Source of the DNA: Rhizomicrobium electricum
GTDB taxonomy: Bacteria; Pseudomonadota; Alphaproteobacteria; Micropepsales; Micropepsaceae
Length of the DNA: 64,000 nucleotides
Assembly (NCBI RefSeq): GCF_011762045.1
Contig: NZ_JAASQS010000007.1
Location: forward strand, 1-64,000
Direction of reading: 5' to 3'
Shown: one piece after another, positions 43,832 through 52,123 of the stretch
How the letters are laid out: the number at the start of each line of letters is the position of its first letter
Numbering within the stretch: position 1 is the stretch's first letter
Notes under the pieces: model-generated
The model's input: only the letters and a program-made list of their open reading frames with translations
What the model was told of the DNA's origin: nothing
Database searches by the model: none
Made by a program: the position numbers and the translations under genes

Positions 43832-44497
43832 TCAGGCCTCGCTGTCCTCGCCGGTTTCGGCGACCGGCTCTGCCGCGGGCGTCTCGGCCGCCGGGGCGCC
43901 CGGCAGGTCGTGCAGCGGCAGCAGGGTCGTGCCGGCCTTGGCGGCGCGCTTTTCGGCGCGTTCGCGCTTGGCTTCGGCGCGGGAAACCGCAAGGTCGAGT
44001 TCGAGCTGGCTGCACAGGCCGAGCGTCACCGGGTCGACCGCCTTGATGTTGGTGGCGTTCCAGTGCGAGCGCTCGCGGATCTTCTGGATGGTGGCCTTGG
44101 TGGTGCCGATCAGCTTGATGATGTCGGCATCGGGCATTTCGGGGTGATTGCGCAGAATCCAATAGACCGCATCGGGCTTGTCCTGGCGCTTCGACACCGG
44201 GGTATAGCGTGGCGCCTTCTTCTGCTTGACCACCGGCATTTTGTGCTTCGGCGGGGCCATTTTCAGGCGGACTTTGGGATCCTTCTCGGCGGCTTCGATC
44301 TGCTCGCGCGTCAGCTGGCCGGCCGAAACGGGGTCCATGCCCTTGATGCCTTTGGCGACGTCCTCGTCGGCGATGCCTTTCACTTCGAGCGGATGCAAGC
44401 CGCAGAAATCGGCGATCTGGTCGAAGGAGAGTGAGGTGTTGTCCACCAGCCAGACGGCGGTGGCTTTCGGCATCAAAGGCTTCTGTTCGGCGGCCAT
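43832..44497 (-). CDS. trcR: Cell-cycle transcriptional regulator TrcR (DUF1013)
   Basis: A 221-residue protein with the conserved alphaproteobacterial DUF1013 sequence: PKATAVWLVDNTSLSFDQIADFCGLHPLEVKGIADEDVA, a helix-turn-helix-like segment, then PDAVYWILRNHPEMPDADIIKLIGTTKATIQKIRERSHWN, and an Ala/Glu-rich tail. The family has been named TrcR, a cell-cycle regulator. It is highly conserved across alphaproteobacteria. It is monocistronic here, and a weak CCCGGC/GCCGGG hairpin follows its stop. Confidence 0.88.
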   Translation of the reverse strand: MAAEQKPLMPKATAVWLVDNTSLSFDQIADFCGLHPLEVKGIADEDVAKGIKGMDPVSAGQLTREQIEAAEKDPKVRLKMAPPKHKMPVVKQKKAPRYTPVSKRQDKPDAVYWILRNHPEMPDADIIKLIGTTKATIQKIRERSHWNATNIKAVDPVTLGLCSQLELDLAVSRAEAKRERAEKRAAKAGTTLLPLHDLPGAPAAETPAAEPVAETGEDSEA

Positions 44498-44615
44498 GAT
44501 AATTTTCTCCCATTGCCGGGGAAGGTCTTCATCCCTCCACCCGACCTCGTGAAGCGTGAAGCTTTCGAGGAATGTACGAGGTTGTAACCGGGAAGAAGAC
44601 GGAAGGGAAGGGGGT

Positions 44616-45590
44616 TTACACCGTCAGCAGAATCTTCCCGAAATGGCCGGTTTTGGCCATATGGGCGTGGGCGGCCGCGGCCTCGGCGAGCGGGAAAACG
44701 CGGTCGACCACCGGCTTGATGGCGCCGATTTCGATCAACGGCCACACCGTCTTCAACAGGGCATCGCGCAACGCCCGTTTTTCCTCGGGACTGCGTCCGC
44801 GCAGCGTCGTTGCCGTCAAGGTCAGGCGCTTGGCCAGCATCAGGCGGAAGTCGACCGTGGCCGTCGAGCCTTTCTGGTAGGCGATGTTGACGATCCGTCC
44901 TTTGGTCGCCGCCGCTGCGAAATTGCGGACGATGTAATCGCCGCCGACCATGTCGAGGATGACGTCGGCGCCGCGCCCGGCGGTCGCCGCCAGCACTTCT
45001 TCGACGAAATCGTCCGTATGATGATCGATCGCCAGCATCGCGCCCAGCCGTTCGCATTTTTCGCAGCGCTCGGCGCCGCCCGCGGTGGTCAGCACTTTGG
45101 CGCCCAGCGCCGCCGCAAGCTGGATGGCGGCCGAACCGACGCCGCTCGATCCGCCGTGGATCAGCACGGTTTCCTTGCTCCTGAGACCGCCGGCATCGAT
45201 CAGATTGGTCCAGGCGGTGAAGAGGGCTTCCGGCAGTGCCGCGGCCTCGATCAGATCGACGCCCGCCGGCAGCGGCAGCACCGAGCCTTCGTCGACGCGG
45301 GCATATTCGGCATAGCCGCCGCCGGGAAGCAGGGCGCACACCTTGTCGCCGATGCGGAACGGCGAGTCCGCCGCCGCTTCGGCAATCTCGCCCGAGACTT
45401 CGAGACCCAATGTGTCGGGTGCGCCCGCGGGCGGAGGATACTTGCCTTTGGCTTGCAACAGATCGGCGCGATTGAGGCCTGCGGCGGCGACCTTGATCAG
45501 GACTTGGCCGGGACCGGGCACCGGCGTTTCGCGCTCCGCCAGCGTCAGCGTGTAGTCGGGTCCGGGATTTACGACGGTAACGGCGCGCAT
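44616..45590 (-). CDS. NAD(P)H quinone oxidoreductase (zinc-less MDR family, PIG3-like)
   Basis: A 324-residue medium-chain reductase without the catalytic zinc ligands. Motifs are AGLNRADLLQAKGKYPPPAGAPDTLGLE, the nucleotide site GGSSGVGSAAIQLA and KTGHFGKILLTV at the C-terminus. The PPPPG-like turn and length match human PIG3-type enzymes. ATG 45590 is chosen because the longer frame upstream merely crosses the divergent DUF1192 gene. It is divergent from DUF1192-rcdA, a gene order I have seen in other alphaproteobacteria. Confidence 0.9.
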   Translation of the reverse strand: MRAVTVVNPGPDYTLTLAERETPVPGPGQVLIKVAAAGLNRADLLQAKGKYPPPAGAPDTLGLEVSGEIAEAAADSPFRIGDKVCALLPGGGYAEYARVDEGSVLPLPAGVDLIEAAALPEALFTAWTNLIDAGGLRSKETVLIHGGSSGVGSAAIQLAAALGAKVLTTAGGAERCEKCERLGAMLAIDHHTDDFVEEVLAATAGRGADVILDMVGGDYIVRNFAAAATKGRIVNIAYQKGSTATVDFRLMLAKRLTLTATTLRGRSPEEKRALRDALLKTVWPLIEIGAIKPVVDRVFPLAEAAAAHAHMAKTGHFGKILLTV

Positions 45591-45659
45591 TTTTGTGGTC
45601 TTGCGAACGATCGTTTCCAGGCTAGAAATTAGCAGCGTTCGAGGAGTGTGCAAAACGCC

Positions 45660-45857
45660 ATGGCGATCGATCCTGAAGAATTGCTGCCGCGCAAGAAACC
45701 GGCCGAAATCGTGCTCGGCGAGGATCTTTCCGCAATGTCGGAATTCGAGCTGGCGGCGCGCATCGGCATGCTGGAAGCCGAAATCGCCCGCTGCCGCGAC
45801 GCAATTGCGGCCCGCCAGGCGACGAAATCGGCCGCCGACGCGTTCTTCAAGCGCTAG
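45660..45857 (+). CDS. DUF1192 family small protein
   Basis: A 65-residue protein: LLPRKKPAEIVLGEDLSAMSEFELAARIGMLEAEIARCRDAIAARQATKSAADAFFKR, which matches DUF1192 (a charged start, one coiled helix, a final AAxxFFK). GAGGAG lies 13 bases before ATG 45660; GTG 45648 is too near that site. It lies upstream of rcdA. The gap 45858-46083 contains TTAACC half-sites but no gene. Function is unknown. Confidence 0.85.
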   Translation: MAIDPEELLPRKKPAEIVLGEDLSAMSEFELAARIGMLEAEIARCRDAIAARQATKSAADAFFKR

Positions 45858-46083
45858 AGTTGAGCGCCAGCGTATGCGGCGATTTCCCGTCCGAAAGCGC
45901 GACAATCCTGGAATCGTAAAATCGCGCGAAAGATCCTTAACGGGATCGTCATCATTAATATCGACAACTATCCGTTGCCTTGATGCCACCGGCTATAGTG
46001 TTAACCGGCGGAATGATGCATCTCCATCTTGCGCGGACGAAGCGAGTTGATAGCTTTATGCGCCGGTGGAGCGGGGCGTACAC

Positions 46084-46593
46084 ATGAACACTCTCGACGA
46101 CGAGGCCATTCGCGATCTCACAGTGCAGTCGTTCACCGGTTCGGTGCTGTTTCAGCGCACCTTCGACGAAGGCATGAGTCTGGTGGAAGAGACGGCGCGT
46201 TATCTCGACGGGCCGGGCCGCGAAGAGCAGCGTCATCTGCCGCGCAAGACCGCGATGCTCTATGCCGGCGAATCCATGCGCGTCACCACGCGTTTGATGC
46301 AGGCCGCTTCGTGGCTGTTGGTGCAGCGTGCGGTGTCCGAAGGCGACATGAAGGTCGAAGACGCCCAGAGCGATCGCTATCGCCTCGGCTCCAAGGAAAT
46401 CTGTTTCGGCGGCGGTCCGTCGGATGCGGTGGAAGGACTGCCGGTAAAGTTGCAGGATCTTCTCTCCCGCAGCGACGATCTCTACCGCCGCATCGCCCGT
46501 CTCGACGATGTCCTGTTCGGCAAAGCCGAAATCCCCGCCGGCGCCCGCGGCGCCATGGCGATGCTCGAACGCGCGTTCTCCGCGCCGCAGTAA
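46084..46593 (+). CDS. rcdA: RcdA-like CtrA-degradation adaptor (DUF1465)
   Basis: A 169-residue helical protein: FTGSVLFQRTFDEGMSLVEETARYLDGPGR, AMLYAGESMRVTTRLMQAASWLLVQRAV and a C-terminal SRSDDLYRRIARLDDVLF helix. This is the DUF1465 family, whose Caulobacter member RcdA, with CpdR and PopA, brings CtrA to ClpXP. Length fits. ATG 46084 follows a GGGG site; GTG 46066 is an alternative. A TTAACC half-site lies at 46001-46006. The name rests on family membership, so orthology is probable but untested. Confidence 0.85.
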   Translation: MNTLDDEAIRDLTVQSFTGSVLFQRTFDEGMSLVEETARYLDGPGREEQRHLPRKTAMLYAGESMRVTTRLMQAASWLLVQRAVSEGDMKVEDAQSDRYRLGSKEICFGGGPSDAVEGLPVKLQDLLSRSDDLYRRIARLDDVLFGKAEIPAGARGAMAMLERAFSAPQ

Positions 46594-46622
46594 CACCACC
46601 TGTCATCCCGGACGCGCTGCGT

Positions 46623-46825
46623 CTTTCCTCCCCCGCGGTGTCGCGGTCGATGAGCCGTACCCTGTTGCAATAGCGGGGGAGGTGCTGATCGAGCGTGAGC
46701 GAGAGAAGCGGAGGGGGGATTGCTCTGCTGTCTGTTCGGGCCCCCCTCCGTCCGCTTCGCGTCCACCTCCCCCGCTATTCGCAGAACATGTCGGTCGAGC
46801 GTCAAAGCTCCGCGGGGGGGGAAAG
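46623..46825. repeat. Inverted pair of repeat family A
   Basis: Left arm 46623-46718 and right arm 46740-46825 are inverted copies of one unit, each running CTTTCC-TCCCCCGCGG ... AATAGCGGGGGAGGTG ... GGAGGGGGG. They are separated by about 21 bases (TGCTCTGCTGTCTGTTCGGG). The unit equals the single copy at 35608-35701. The pair fills the rcdA/rpmE gap with no coding content. The bases just after rcdA (TGTCATCCCGG) resemble the start of family B. Confidence 0.8.
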
Positions 46826-46837
46826 AGCTGCCCAAAA

Positions 46838-46874
46838 ACAAAAATAGCGAACAAGGCGTCCCCTGCTCGCTATC
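46838..46874 (-). terminator. rpmE terminator
   Basis: On the minus strand ATAGCGAGCAGGGG and its near-complement CCTTGTTCGCTAT form a stem, followed by TTTTTGTTTTTGGG. The stem is almost the same sequence as the fliJ terminator at 53906-53940. Confidence 0.8.
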
Positions 46875-46898
46875 TTGCAAACTCGATTTTCGTGTCGA

Positions 46899-47123
46899 TT
46901 ACGACTTCACGAAATTCCCGAACTTCTTGTTGAAGCGGGTCAGACGGCCGCCGCGGTCGAGCAGCTGCTGCTGGCCGCCGGTCCAGGCCGGATGCGTCGA
47001 CGGATCGATGTCGAGGGTCAGCTTCTGGTCGGCCGTACCCCAGGTCGTGCGCGTGCGATAGGACGTGCCGTCGTTCAGCTGCACGTTGACGAAATGGTAG
47101 TTGGGGTGAATGCCCTTTTTCAT
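46899..47123 (-). CDS. rpmE: 50S ribosomal protein L31
   Basis: A 74-residue L31 of the alphaproteobacterial type without the four zinc cysteines: [28 protein letters not shown] and RFNKKFGNF. The zinc-free form is usual in this class. It diverges from the ABC transporter gene with 131 bp between them. Confidence 0.98.
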   Translation of the reverse strand: MKKGIHPNYHFVNVQLNDGTSYRTRTTWGTADQKLTLDIDPSTHPAWTGGQQQLLDRGGRLTRFNKKFGNFVKS

Positions 47124-47254
47124 GGCTGAGCCTTCTCACGTCGTAAAGAGGCGGGGCTTATAGGGGATCGAAGCTGGGCACGCAAGGCTGACGGGTGCGG
47201 TTTAAACCCCCGCAACACATCCTATATTGAGGGCCAACCCAAGAGGCCCAAGCC

Positions 47255-49090
47255 ATGGCGGAATCGGGCGCGGAATACGCCGAACAGGTGCAATACGTCG
47301 CACAGGGCAGAGCCAAGGGCCGGTCCCTCAAGCCCTTGAAGACGCTGGTTCCCTTCCTCAAGCCCTACCGCGGTGCGATCGCCGCGGCGGCGCTCGCCAT
47401 GGTGGTGGCGGCCGGCGCCACCCTGGTGATGCCCGCCATGCTCCGGGGCCTGGTCGACCGCGGCTTTTCCGCCTCCCAGATCAAGGAAATCTCCCATTAT
47501 TTCTTCCTCTTCCTGGCCGCGGCGGGGGTGATGGGCTTTGCCGGTGCCACAAGGTTCTATTTCGTCACCTGGATCGGCGAGCGGGTGGTGGCCGACATCC
47601 GCAAGGCGGTCTACGCCCACGTCCTCGACCTGACGCCCGCATTTTTCGAGATCACCCGCACCGGCGAGGTGCTGTCGCGGCTTTCCGCCGACACCACCCT
47701 GGTGCAGACGGTGATCGGCTCCTCGGCCTCGTTCGCCATCCGCAATGTGTTGATGGCGGTGGCGGGCATCGCGCTGATGTTCTTCACCAGCTGGAAGCTG
47801 ACGGGGCTGGTGGTGGCGGGCGTGCTGGTGGTGATCCTGCCGCTGATCCTGTTCGGGCGCTGGGTGCGCAAGCTCAGCCGTCTCAGTCAGGACAAGCTCG
47901 CCGATACCTCGGCCCATGCCAGCGAAACCTTGAACGCGGTGGCGACGGTGCAGGCCTTCACCCGCGAAGGCGACGAGCGCAAGCGCTACGGCACCGCGGT
48001 GGAAGACGCCTTTGTGGTTGCGATCCTGCGCACCCGTGCCCGCGCGGTGATGACCGCGGTGGCGACGTTCGCCGTGTTCGGCTGCATTGTCGGCGTCGGC
48101 TGGGTCGGCGCCCAAAGCGTGCTCGACGGCACCATGACCCCCGGCCAACTGGTGCAGTTCATCATCTACGCCATCCTGGTCGGCGGTGCGTTTGCCGCGG
48201 TCAGCGAGTTGTGGGGCGATCTGCAGCGCGCCGCCGGGGCCTCCGAGCGTCTGGTCGAACTTCTCACCGTGCCGCCCGCCATCGTGGCGCCGCTCCATCC
48301 CAAGGTTCTGCCGAGCCCGGCTCGCGGTGTCGTGCATTTCGAAAACGTCGAGTTCCGCTATCCCTTGCGCCCCGACACCGCGGCGTTGAACGGGTTCTCG
48401 CTGCATGTCGAGCCGGGCGAAGCGGTGGCGCTGGTCGGTCCTTCCGGCGCCGGCAAATCGACGGTGTTTCAGCTTCTGCTCCGCTTCTATGCGGCGCAGC
48501 AGGGCCGTATCGCCTTCGACGGTCTCGATATCGCCGATCTCGATCCGCACGATCTGCGCCGCGCGATTGCCATGGTGGCGCAGGACCCGGTGATCTTCTC
48601 CGGCACCATCGCCGACAATATCCGCTACGGCCGTCCCGAAGCCTCCGAGGCCGATGTGCGGGCTGCGGCCGATGCCGCCGCGGCGCTCGAATTCGTCGAA
48701 AAGCTGCCCGACGGTTTCGCCACCCGTCTCGGCGAACGCGGCGTGTCGCTGTCGGGCGGCCAGCGCCAGCGCCTCGCCATCGCCCGCGCCATGCTGCGCA
48801 ACGCGCCGCTGTTGTTGCTCGACGAAGCCACCTCCGCGCTCGACGCCGAGAACGAACGGCTGGTGCAGCAAGGTCTCGCCAATCTGATGGAAGGGCGTAC
48901 CACCCTCGTCATCGCCCATCGCCTCGCCACCATCCAGCGCTTGAAGCGCATCGTGGTGATGGACCAGGGCAAAGTGGCGGACGCGGGCAGTCACGACGAT
49001 CTTGTGGCCAAAGGCGGCCTTTACGCGCGATTGGCAAGCCTGCAGTTTTCGGGCGCAGGGGCACAAAAAGAGGATGTCATTCCCGGCTGA
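47255..49090 (+). CDS. MsbA-like ABC exporter (fused permease and ATPase)
   Basis: A 611-residue half-transporter. Six membrane helices occupy about 40-310, then an ATPase domain follows with Walker A GPSGAGKST, Q-loop MVAQDPVIFSG, signature LSGGQRQR, Walker B LLLLDEATSALD and His-switch VIAHRLAT. It probably exports lipids or drugs as a homodimer. Its last codons (DVIPG and TGA) lie inside the left arm of repeat family B, so the true C-terminus has been replaced or extended by the repeat. Such genes often sit beside rpmE in alphaproteobacteria. Confidence 0.93.
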   Translation: MAESGAEYAEQVQYVAQGRAKGRSLKPLKTLVPFLKPYRGAIAAAALAMVVAAGATLVMPAMLRGLVDRGFSASQIKEISHYFFLFLAAAGVMGFAGATRFYFVTWIGERVVADIRKAVYAHVLDLTPAFFEITRTGEVLSRLSADTTLVQTVIGSSASFAIRNVLMAVAGIALMFFTSWKLTGLVVAGVLVVILPLILFGRWVRKLSRLSQDKLADTSAHASETLNAVATVQAFTREGDERKRYGTAVEDAFVVAILRTRARAVMTAVATFAVFGCIVGVGWVGAQSVLDGTMTPGQLVQFIIYAILVGGAFAAVSELWGDLQRAAGASERLVELLTVPPAIVAPLHPKVLPSPARGVVHFENVEFRYPLRPDTAALNGFSLHVEPGEAVALVGPSGAGKSTVFQLLLRFYAAQQGRIAFDGLDIADLDPHDLRRAIAMVAQDPVIFSGTIADNIRYGRPEASEADVRAAADAAAALEFVEKLPDGFATRLGERGVSLSGGQRQRLAIARAMLRNAPLLLLDEATSALDAENERLVQQGLANLMEGRTTLVIAHRLATIQRLKRIVVMDQGKVADAGSHDDLVAKGGLYARLASLQFSGAGAQKEDVIPG

Positions 49091-49253
49091 GCCAAGGCGC
49101 GTCAGCGCTGAGCGAAGGGAAGGGAACCCAGGTGAAAATCACCGCACCCTTTAGCCGAACGAGTGACATTGCCGGTTCTTTAACGCCGGAGCATTGTAGG
49201 CACCTGGGTCCCCTTCCCCTCGCTGCGCTGCGCTGGCTCAGCCGGGGATGACA
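49075..49253. repeat. Inverted repeat family B
   Basis: Left arm 49075-49134 and right arm 49201-49253 are near-perfect inverted copies: TGTCATTCCCGGCTGAGCC ... GGGAACCCAGGTG against CACCTGGGTCCCC ... GGCTCAGCCGGGGATGACA. The loop of about 66 bases (49135-49200) holds no gene. The left arm provides the stop codon of the ABC transporter. The rest of the gap to the next gene is under 25 bp. Confidence 0.85.
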
Positions 49254-49273
49254 GGGTTTAGCGGGAAATGACC

Positions 49274-50221
49274 ATGCACAAATCACTTTGGCGCCGTATC
49301 GCCATCACCGTGTCGGCGATGCTGATCGTGCTGCTCATCGCTGCGAGTTACCGCTTCGTGGCCTCGCGCGGGTTCTTCGCGTCGGTCGACGACAAGACGC
49401 CCGCGTCGTGCCGCGCCGTGGCGGGAATCGCCGGCGTGCGCGATATCGCCATCGACGGTGCCGGCATTGCCTATCTCGCCGCCAAGGACGGGCTTTATGT
49501 CTTCAGTGGCAGCAGCGCCAAGCGGCTTGCCGGGACACCCAAAGCGTTCGATCCCGCGGCGCTGGCGATCGGGGCCGACGGTGCCTTCACCGTGCTGTTC
49601 CGCCAGGACGGGCTGTGGGAAGTCTCGGTGTTCGGCGCGCCCGCACCCGGTCAGGTCCGGGAAATGGGACGGCTCTCCGCCGACATCCTCACCGATCCTG
49701 CCGATCTCGCGGTGCTGCCGGCGGGACGCTTCTATTTCGTCAACACCCATTCCACCCGCACGGCGCTCGGCCGCTGGCTCGACGATTCGTTCCTGATTCC
49801 GCGCGCCGAAGTGACCTATTTCGACGGCATGAAATTCATTCCCGTCGCCAAGCGCCTGACATCGCCCGCGGGCATCGCGGTGGCGATGGACATGAGCCAT
49901 CTTTACGTCGCCCAGGAACTGCCGCGCAGTATCGTCAGCTTCACGCGCAACGATTTCACCGGCGCGCTCAGCAACGCCACCCTGTTCGATCTTCCCGCTG
50001 CGCCGACGAAAATTACCGTCGCCAAGGACGGCAGCCTGATCGTCGCGGCGTGGCCGAAGCAGGGCGCCGGCGCGGTCTATCGCGTGCGCGTCGCCGATGG
50101 CGTGCCGCAAAGTGCCGAGCTGCTCTATGCCGCGAAGAGCGAACCGGTTACCGCCGCCGCCGAAGCGAGCGGCCATCTCTTGATCGGATCGGACAAGAAA
50201 CTCTTGGATTGCCGGCTTTAA
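49274..50221 (+). CDS. Paraoxonase/arylesterase-like beta-propeller protein
   Basis: A 315-residue protein with an N-terminal membrane anchor or signal (about 8-28) and a six-bladed-propeller-like body. The block DPADLAVLPAGRFYFVNTHS resembles the calcium-binding segment of serum paraoxonases (NDI-x-FY-x-TNDHY type), though the first Asn is Asp. The next blades carry DMSHLYVAQ and PTKITVAKDGSLIVAAW. Lactonase or arylesterase activity is possible but the match is distant. ATG 49274 has GGGAA 7 bases upstream; ATG 49268 is an alternative. It converges with the Kdo hydroxylase gene. Confidence 0.72.
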   Translation: MHKSLWRRIAITVSAMLIVLLIAASYRFVASRGFFASVDDKTPASCRAVAGIAGVRDIAIDGAGIAYLAAKDGLYVFSGSSAKRLAGTPKAFDPAALAIGADGAFTVLFRQDGLWEVSVFGAPAPGQVREMGRLSADILTDPADLAVLPAGRFYFVNTHSTRTALGRWLDDSFLIPRAEVTYFDGMKFIPVAKRLTSPAGIAVAMDMSHLYVAQELPRSIVSFTRNDFTGALSNATLFDLPAAPTKITVAKDGSLIVAAWPKQGAGAVYRVRVADGVPQSAELLYAAKSEPVTAAAEASGHLLIGSDKKLLDCRL

Positions 50222-51048
50222 ACCAGCCGCCGTCCCGTCATCCGTTCCAGAATCCGTAGCGGCGAGCGGTCCGGTTCGGCCATGGCTTCGACCGGCAGCA
50301 GGAATGTCTGTTCCAGCGCGTGCTGGCCTTTGAGCGCGGCGTGCAGCACCACGTCGGTGTAGCAGATCCATACCGTTCCGGCTGCGAAGGTCTGCGGCCG
50401 TTTCGGGCATTGCGCTTGGTAGTCGGGATCGCGCTTGAGGGTGTCGTGCAGGCCGAGCATCAGATCGTCGTAGGGGCTGCGCCGTCCTGTGGTGGCGCCG
50501 ACCGCGGCATAAAGCGCATTCAGGATCGGCGGATTGGGCGTCAGGTCCGGCAGGAAGCGCGCCGCCATGTCGGCGAACGGCTCGCCGGTGGTCCAATGCC
50601 GCGGCGCGTGCGAGTGGACGTTGGCGAACACCCGCAGGATGCGTTTGCCGCGCGTCGGATTGGCAGGGAAGGCGTCGACATGCAGACGGGTGTCGTCCTT
50701 CAGCGGCGACACTGCGCGCCCTTCGATTTCGGCGGGGCGGAAACTGGTGCGGCCTTTGACGAGCGCGCCGCGATAATGCGGGGCGATGGCTTCCACGGTG
50801 TCGCGGGCGAACGCGGCAAAGCGCGCCATCATGGTTTTAAGCCGCATCCGTACCGCTGCGGACCCTGCGGCATGTTTGAGGCGCCGGTCGGGCGACAGGC
50901 TGATGTTCTTGGCGCCGCTGAGCAAGGCCGGATCGCGCAGGGCGAGTTCCTGGGGATGAAGGGCAAAGCCGCCCGGCAGCATGACGATCCGCCCGCCCTC
51001 GAGGGCTGCGGTGGCCGAACGCGCATCGGGGGCCCAGACACACACCAT
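50218..51048 (-). CDS. Kdo hydroxylase family protein (Fe(II)/2-oxoglutarate dioxygenase)
   Basis: A 276-residue protein resembling KdoO: a GGFALHPQELALRDPALLSGAKNISLSPDRRLKHAAG start, RTSFRPAEIEGR, then SPLKDDTRLHVDAFPANPTRGKRILRVFANVHSH containing the iron-binding H-x-D, and FEQTFLLP-like TFLLPVEAM near the end. The family hydroxylates Kdo in lipopolysaccharide inner core. The start is uncertain: ATG 51048 is the best of several weak candidates. The 3' end overlaps the convergent paraoxonase-like gene by 4 bp. Confidence 0.82.
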   Translation of the reverse strand: MVCVWAPDARSATAALEGGRIVMLPGGFALHPQELALRDPALLSGAKNISLSPDRRLKHAAGSAAVRMRLKTMMARFAAFARDTVEAIAPHYRGALVKGRTSFRPAEIEGRAVSPLKDDTRLHVDAFPANPTRGKRILRVFANVHSHAPRHWTTGEPFADMAARFLPDLTPNPPILNALYAAVGATTGRRSPYDDLMLGLHDTLKRDPDYQAQCPKRPQTFAAGTVWICYTDVVLHAALKGQHALEQTFLLPVEAMAEPDRSPLRILERMTGRRLV

Positions 51049-51115
51049 CACCGACGATAATGCGCCGCGGCCGATTTGGTGCCGGGAACAATGCCCCCTA
51101 AACCGGCACGCCAAT

Positions 51116-51143
51116 AAAAAGGGCGCCTTGCGGCGCCCCTTTT
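51116..51143. terminator. Bidirectional terminator between ctrA and the Kdo hydroxylase gene
   Basis: AAAAA, then GGGCGCC-TTGC-GGCGCCC, then CTTTT. The stem is perfect, with A and T runs on both sides, so it can stop transcripts from ctrA (minus) and from the plus strand. Confidence 0.85.
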
Positions 51144-51165
51144 CACTGCCCCCTGAACTTGGCTT

Positions 51166-51861
51166 TTACGATGCCAATGCTTCTTCGGAGGGATCGCGCA
51201 GCACGTAGCCGCGGCCCCAGACCGTTTCGATGTAATTGTCGCCGTTGGTGGCGGCGGCGAGCTTCTTGCGGAGCTTGCAGATGAAGACGTCGATGATCTT
51301 CAGTTCCGGCTCGTCCATGCCGCCGTAGAGATGATTGAGGAACATTTCCTTCGTCAGGGTCGTACCCTTCCGCAAGGAGAGTAGTTCCAGCATCTGATAT
51401 TCTTTGCCGGTGAGGTGTACGCGCTGGCCGTCGACTTCGACGGTCTTGGCGTCAAGGTTAACCACCAGCTTGCCGGTGGTGATCACCGACTGGCTGTGGC
51501 CCTTGGAGCGGCGCACCACGGCCTGGATACGGGCGACCAGCTCGTCCTTGTGGAACGGCTTGGTCATATAGTCGTCGGCACCGAAGCCGAGGGCCTTGAC
51601 CTTGGCTTCGACGATCGCGTTGCCCGAGAGAATGAGCACCGGCGTCTGCACTTTGGCGACGCGAAGGCTCTTCAAGACCTCGAAGCCGCTCATATCCGGA
51701 AGCTGCAGGTCGAGTATGATGATGTCATAATCGTACAGCTTGCCGAGATCGATCCCCTCCTCGCCCAGATCCGTCGTGTAGACGTTGAAGCCTTCCGACC
51801 GCAGCATCAACTCGATGCTGCGTGCCATGGCGCTATCGTCTTCGATCAGGAGCACGCGCAT
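51166..51861 (-). CDS. ctrA: Cell-cycle master regulator CtrA
   Basis: A 231-residue OmpR-type response regulator. The receiver has Asp51 in [12 protein letters not shown], and the C-terminal winged helix reads [32 protein letters not shown] and [14 protein letters not shown], which is invariant in CtrA. It activates flagellar and division genes and blocks replication origin firing in Caulobacter. The C-terminus ends EEALAS rather than the Ala-Ala that ClpXP reads in Caulobacter. Upstream TTAACCAT and GGTTAACC half-sites suggest autoregulation. A perfect terminator follows. Confidence 0.98.
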   Translation of the reverse strand: MRVLLIEDDSAMARSIELMLRSEGFNVYTTDLGEEGIDLGKLYDYDIIILDLQLPDMSGFEVLKSLRVAKVQTPVLILSGNAIVEAKVKALGFGADDYMTKPFHKDELVARIQAVVRRSKGHSQSVITTGKLVVNLDAKTVEVDGQRVHLTGKEYQMLELLSLRKGTTLTKEMFLNHLYGGMDEPELKIIDVFICKLRKKLAAATNGDNYIETVWGRGYVLRDPSEEALAS

Positions 51862-52123
51862 GTCAGACCCCTTTTGGTCGTGAAGCCGGCGACTTTTTTC
51901 GACCGGACTGGTTAACCACTCTAATCAAGGTAACCGACAATGGTTAACATCCTCTTTTTGTCACAGCAAAAGTTTCAGAGAATGCGAACGGGACTTAACA
52001 GCCCTTCAGGAACCATACCGGAAAGCGGGAACCATCCCCTTGATTCAATTTATTAACTTTACTCTCACTTAAGGGGCTTGCGGGCAAGATGGGGTTTCTA
52101 CGACGCGCAGAAAGGTCGCGGGA
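51862..52123. promoter_or_regulatory. Divergent ctrA/fliI promoter region
   Basis: The 262-bp gap contains TTAACCAT on the minus strand (51940-51947), the palindrome GGTTAACC (51910-51917) and one GANTC site (GATTC, 52042-52046). Caulobacter ctrA has TTAACCAT CtrA half-sites and a GANTC methylation site in its P1 promoter region. No full TTAA-N7-TTAA is present. ATTAACTTTAC-type A/T-rich sequence near 52050 may hold the fliI promoter. Confidence 0.5.
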
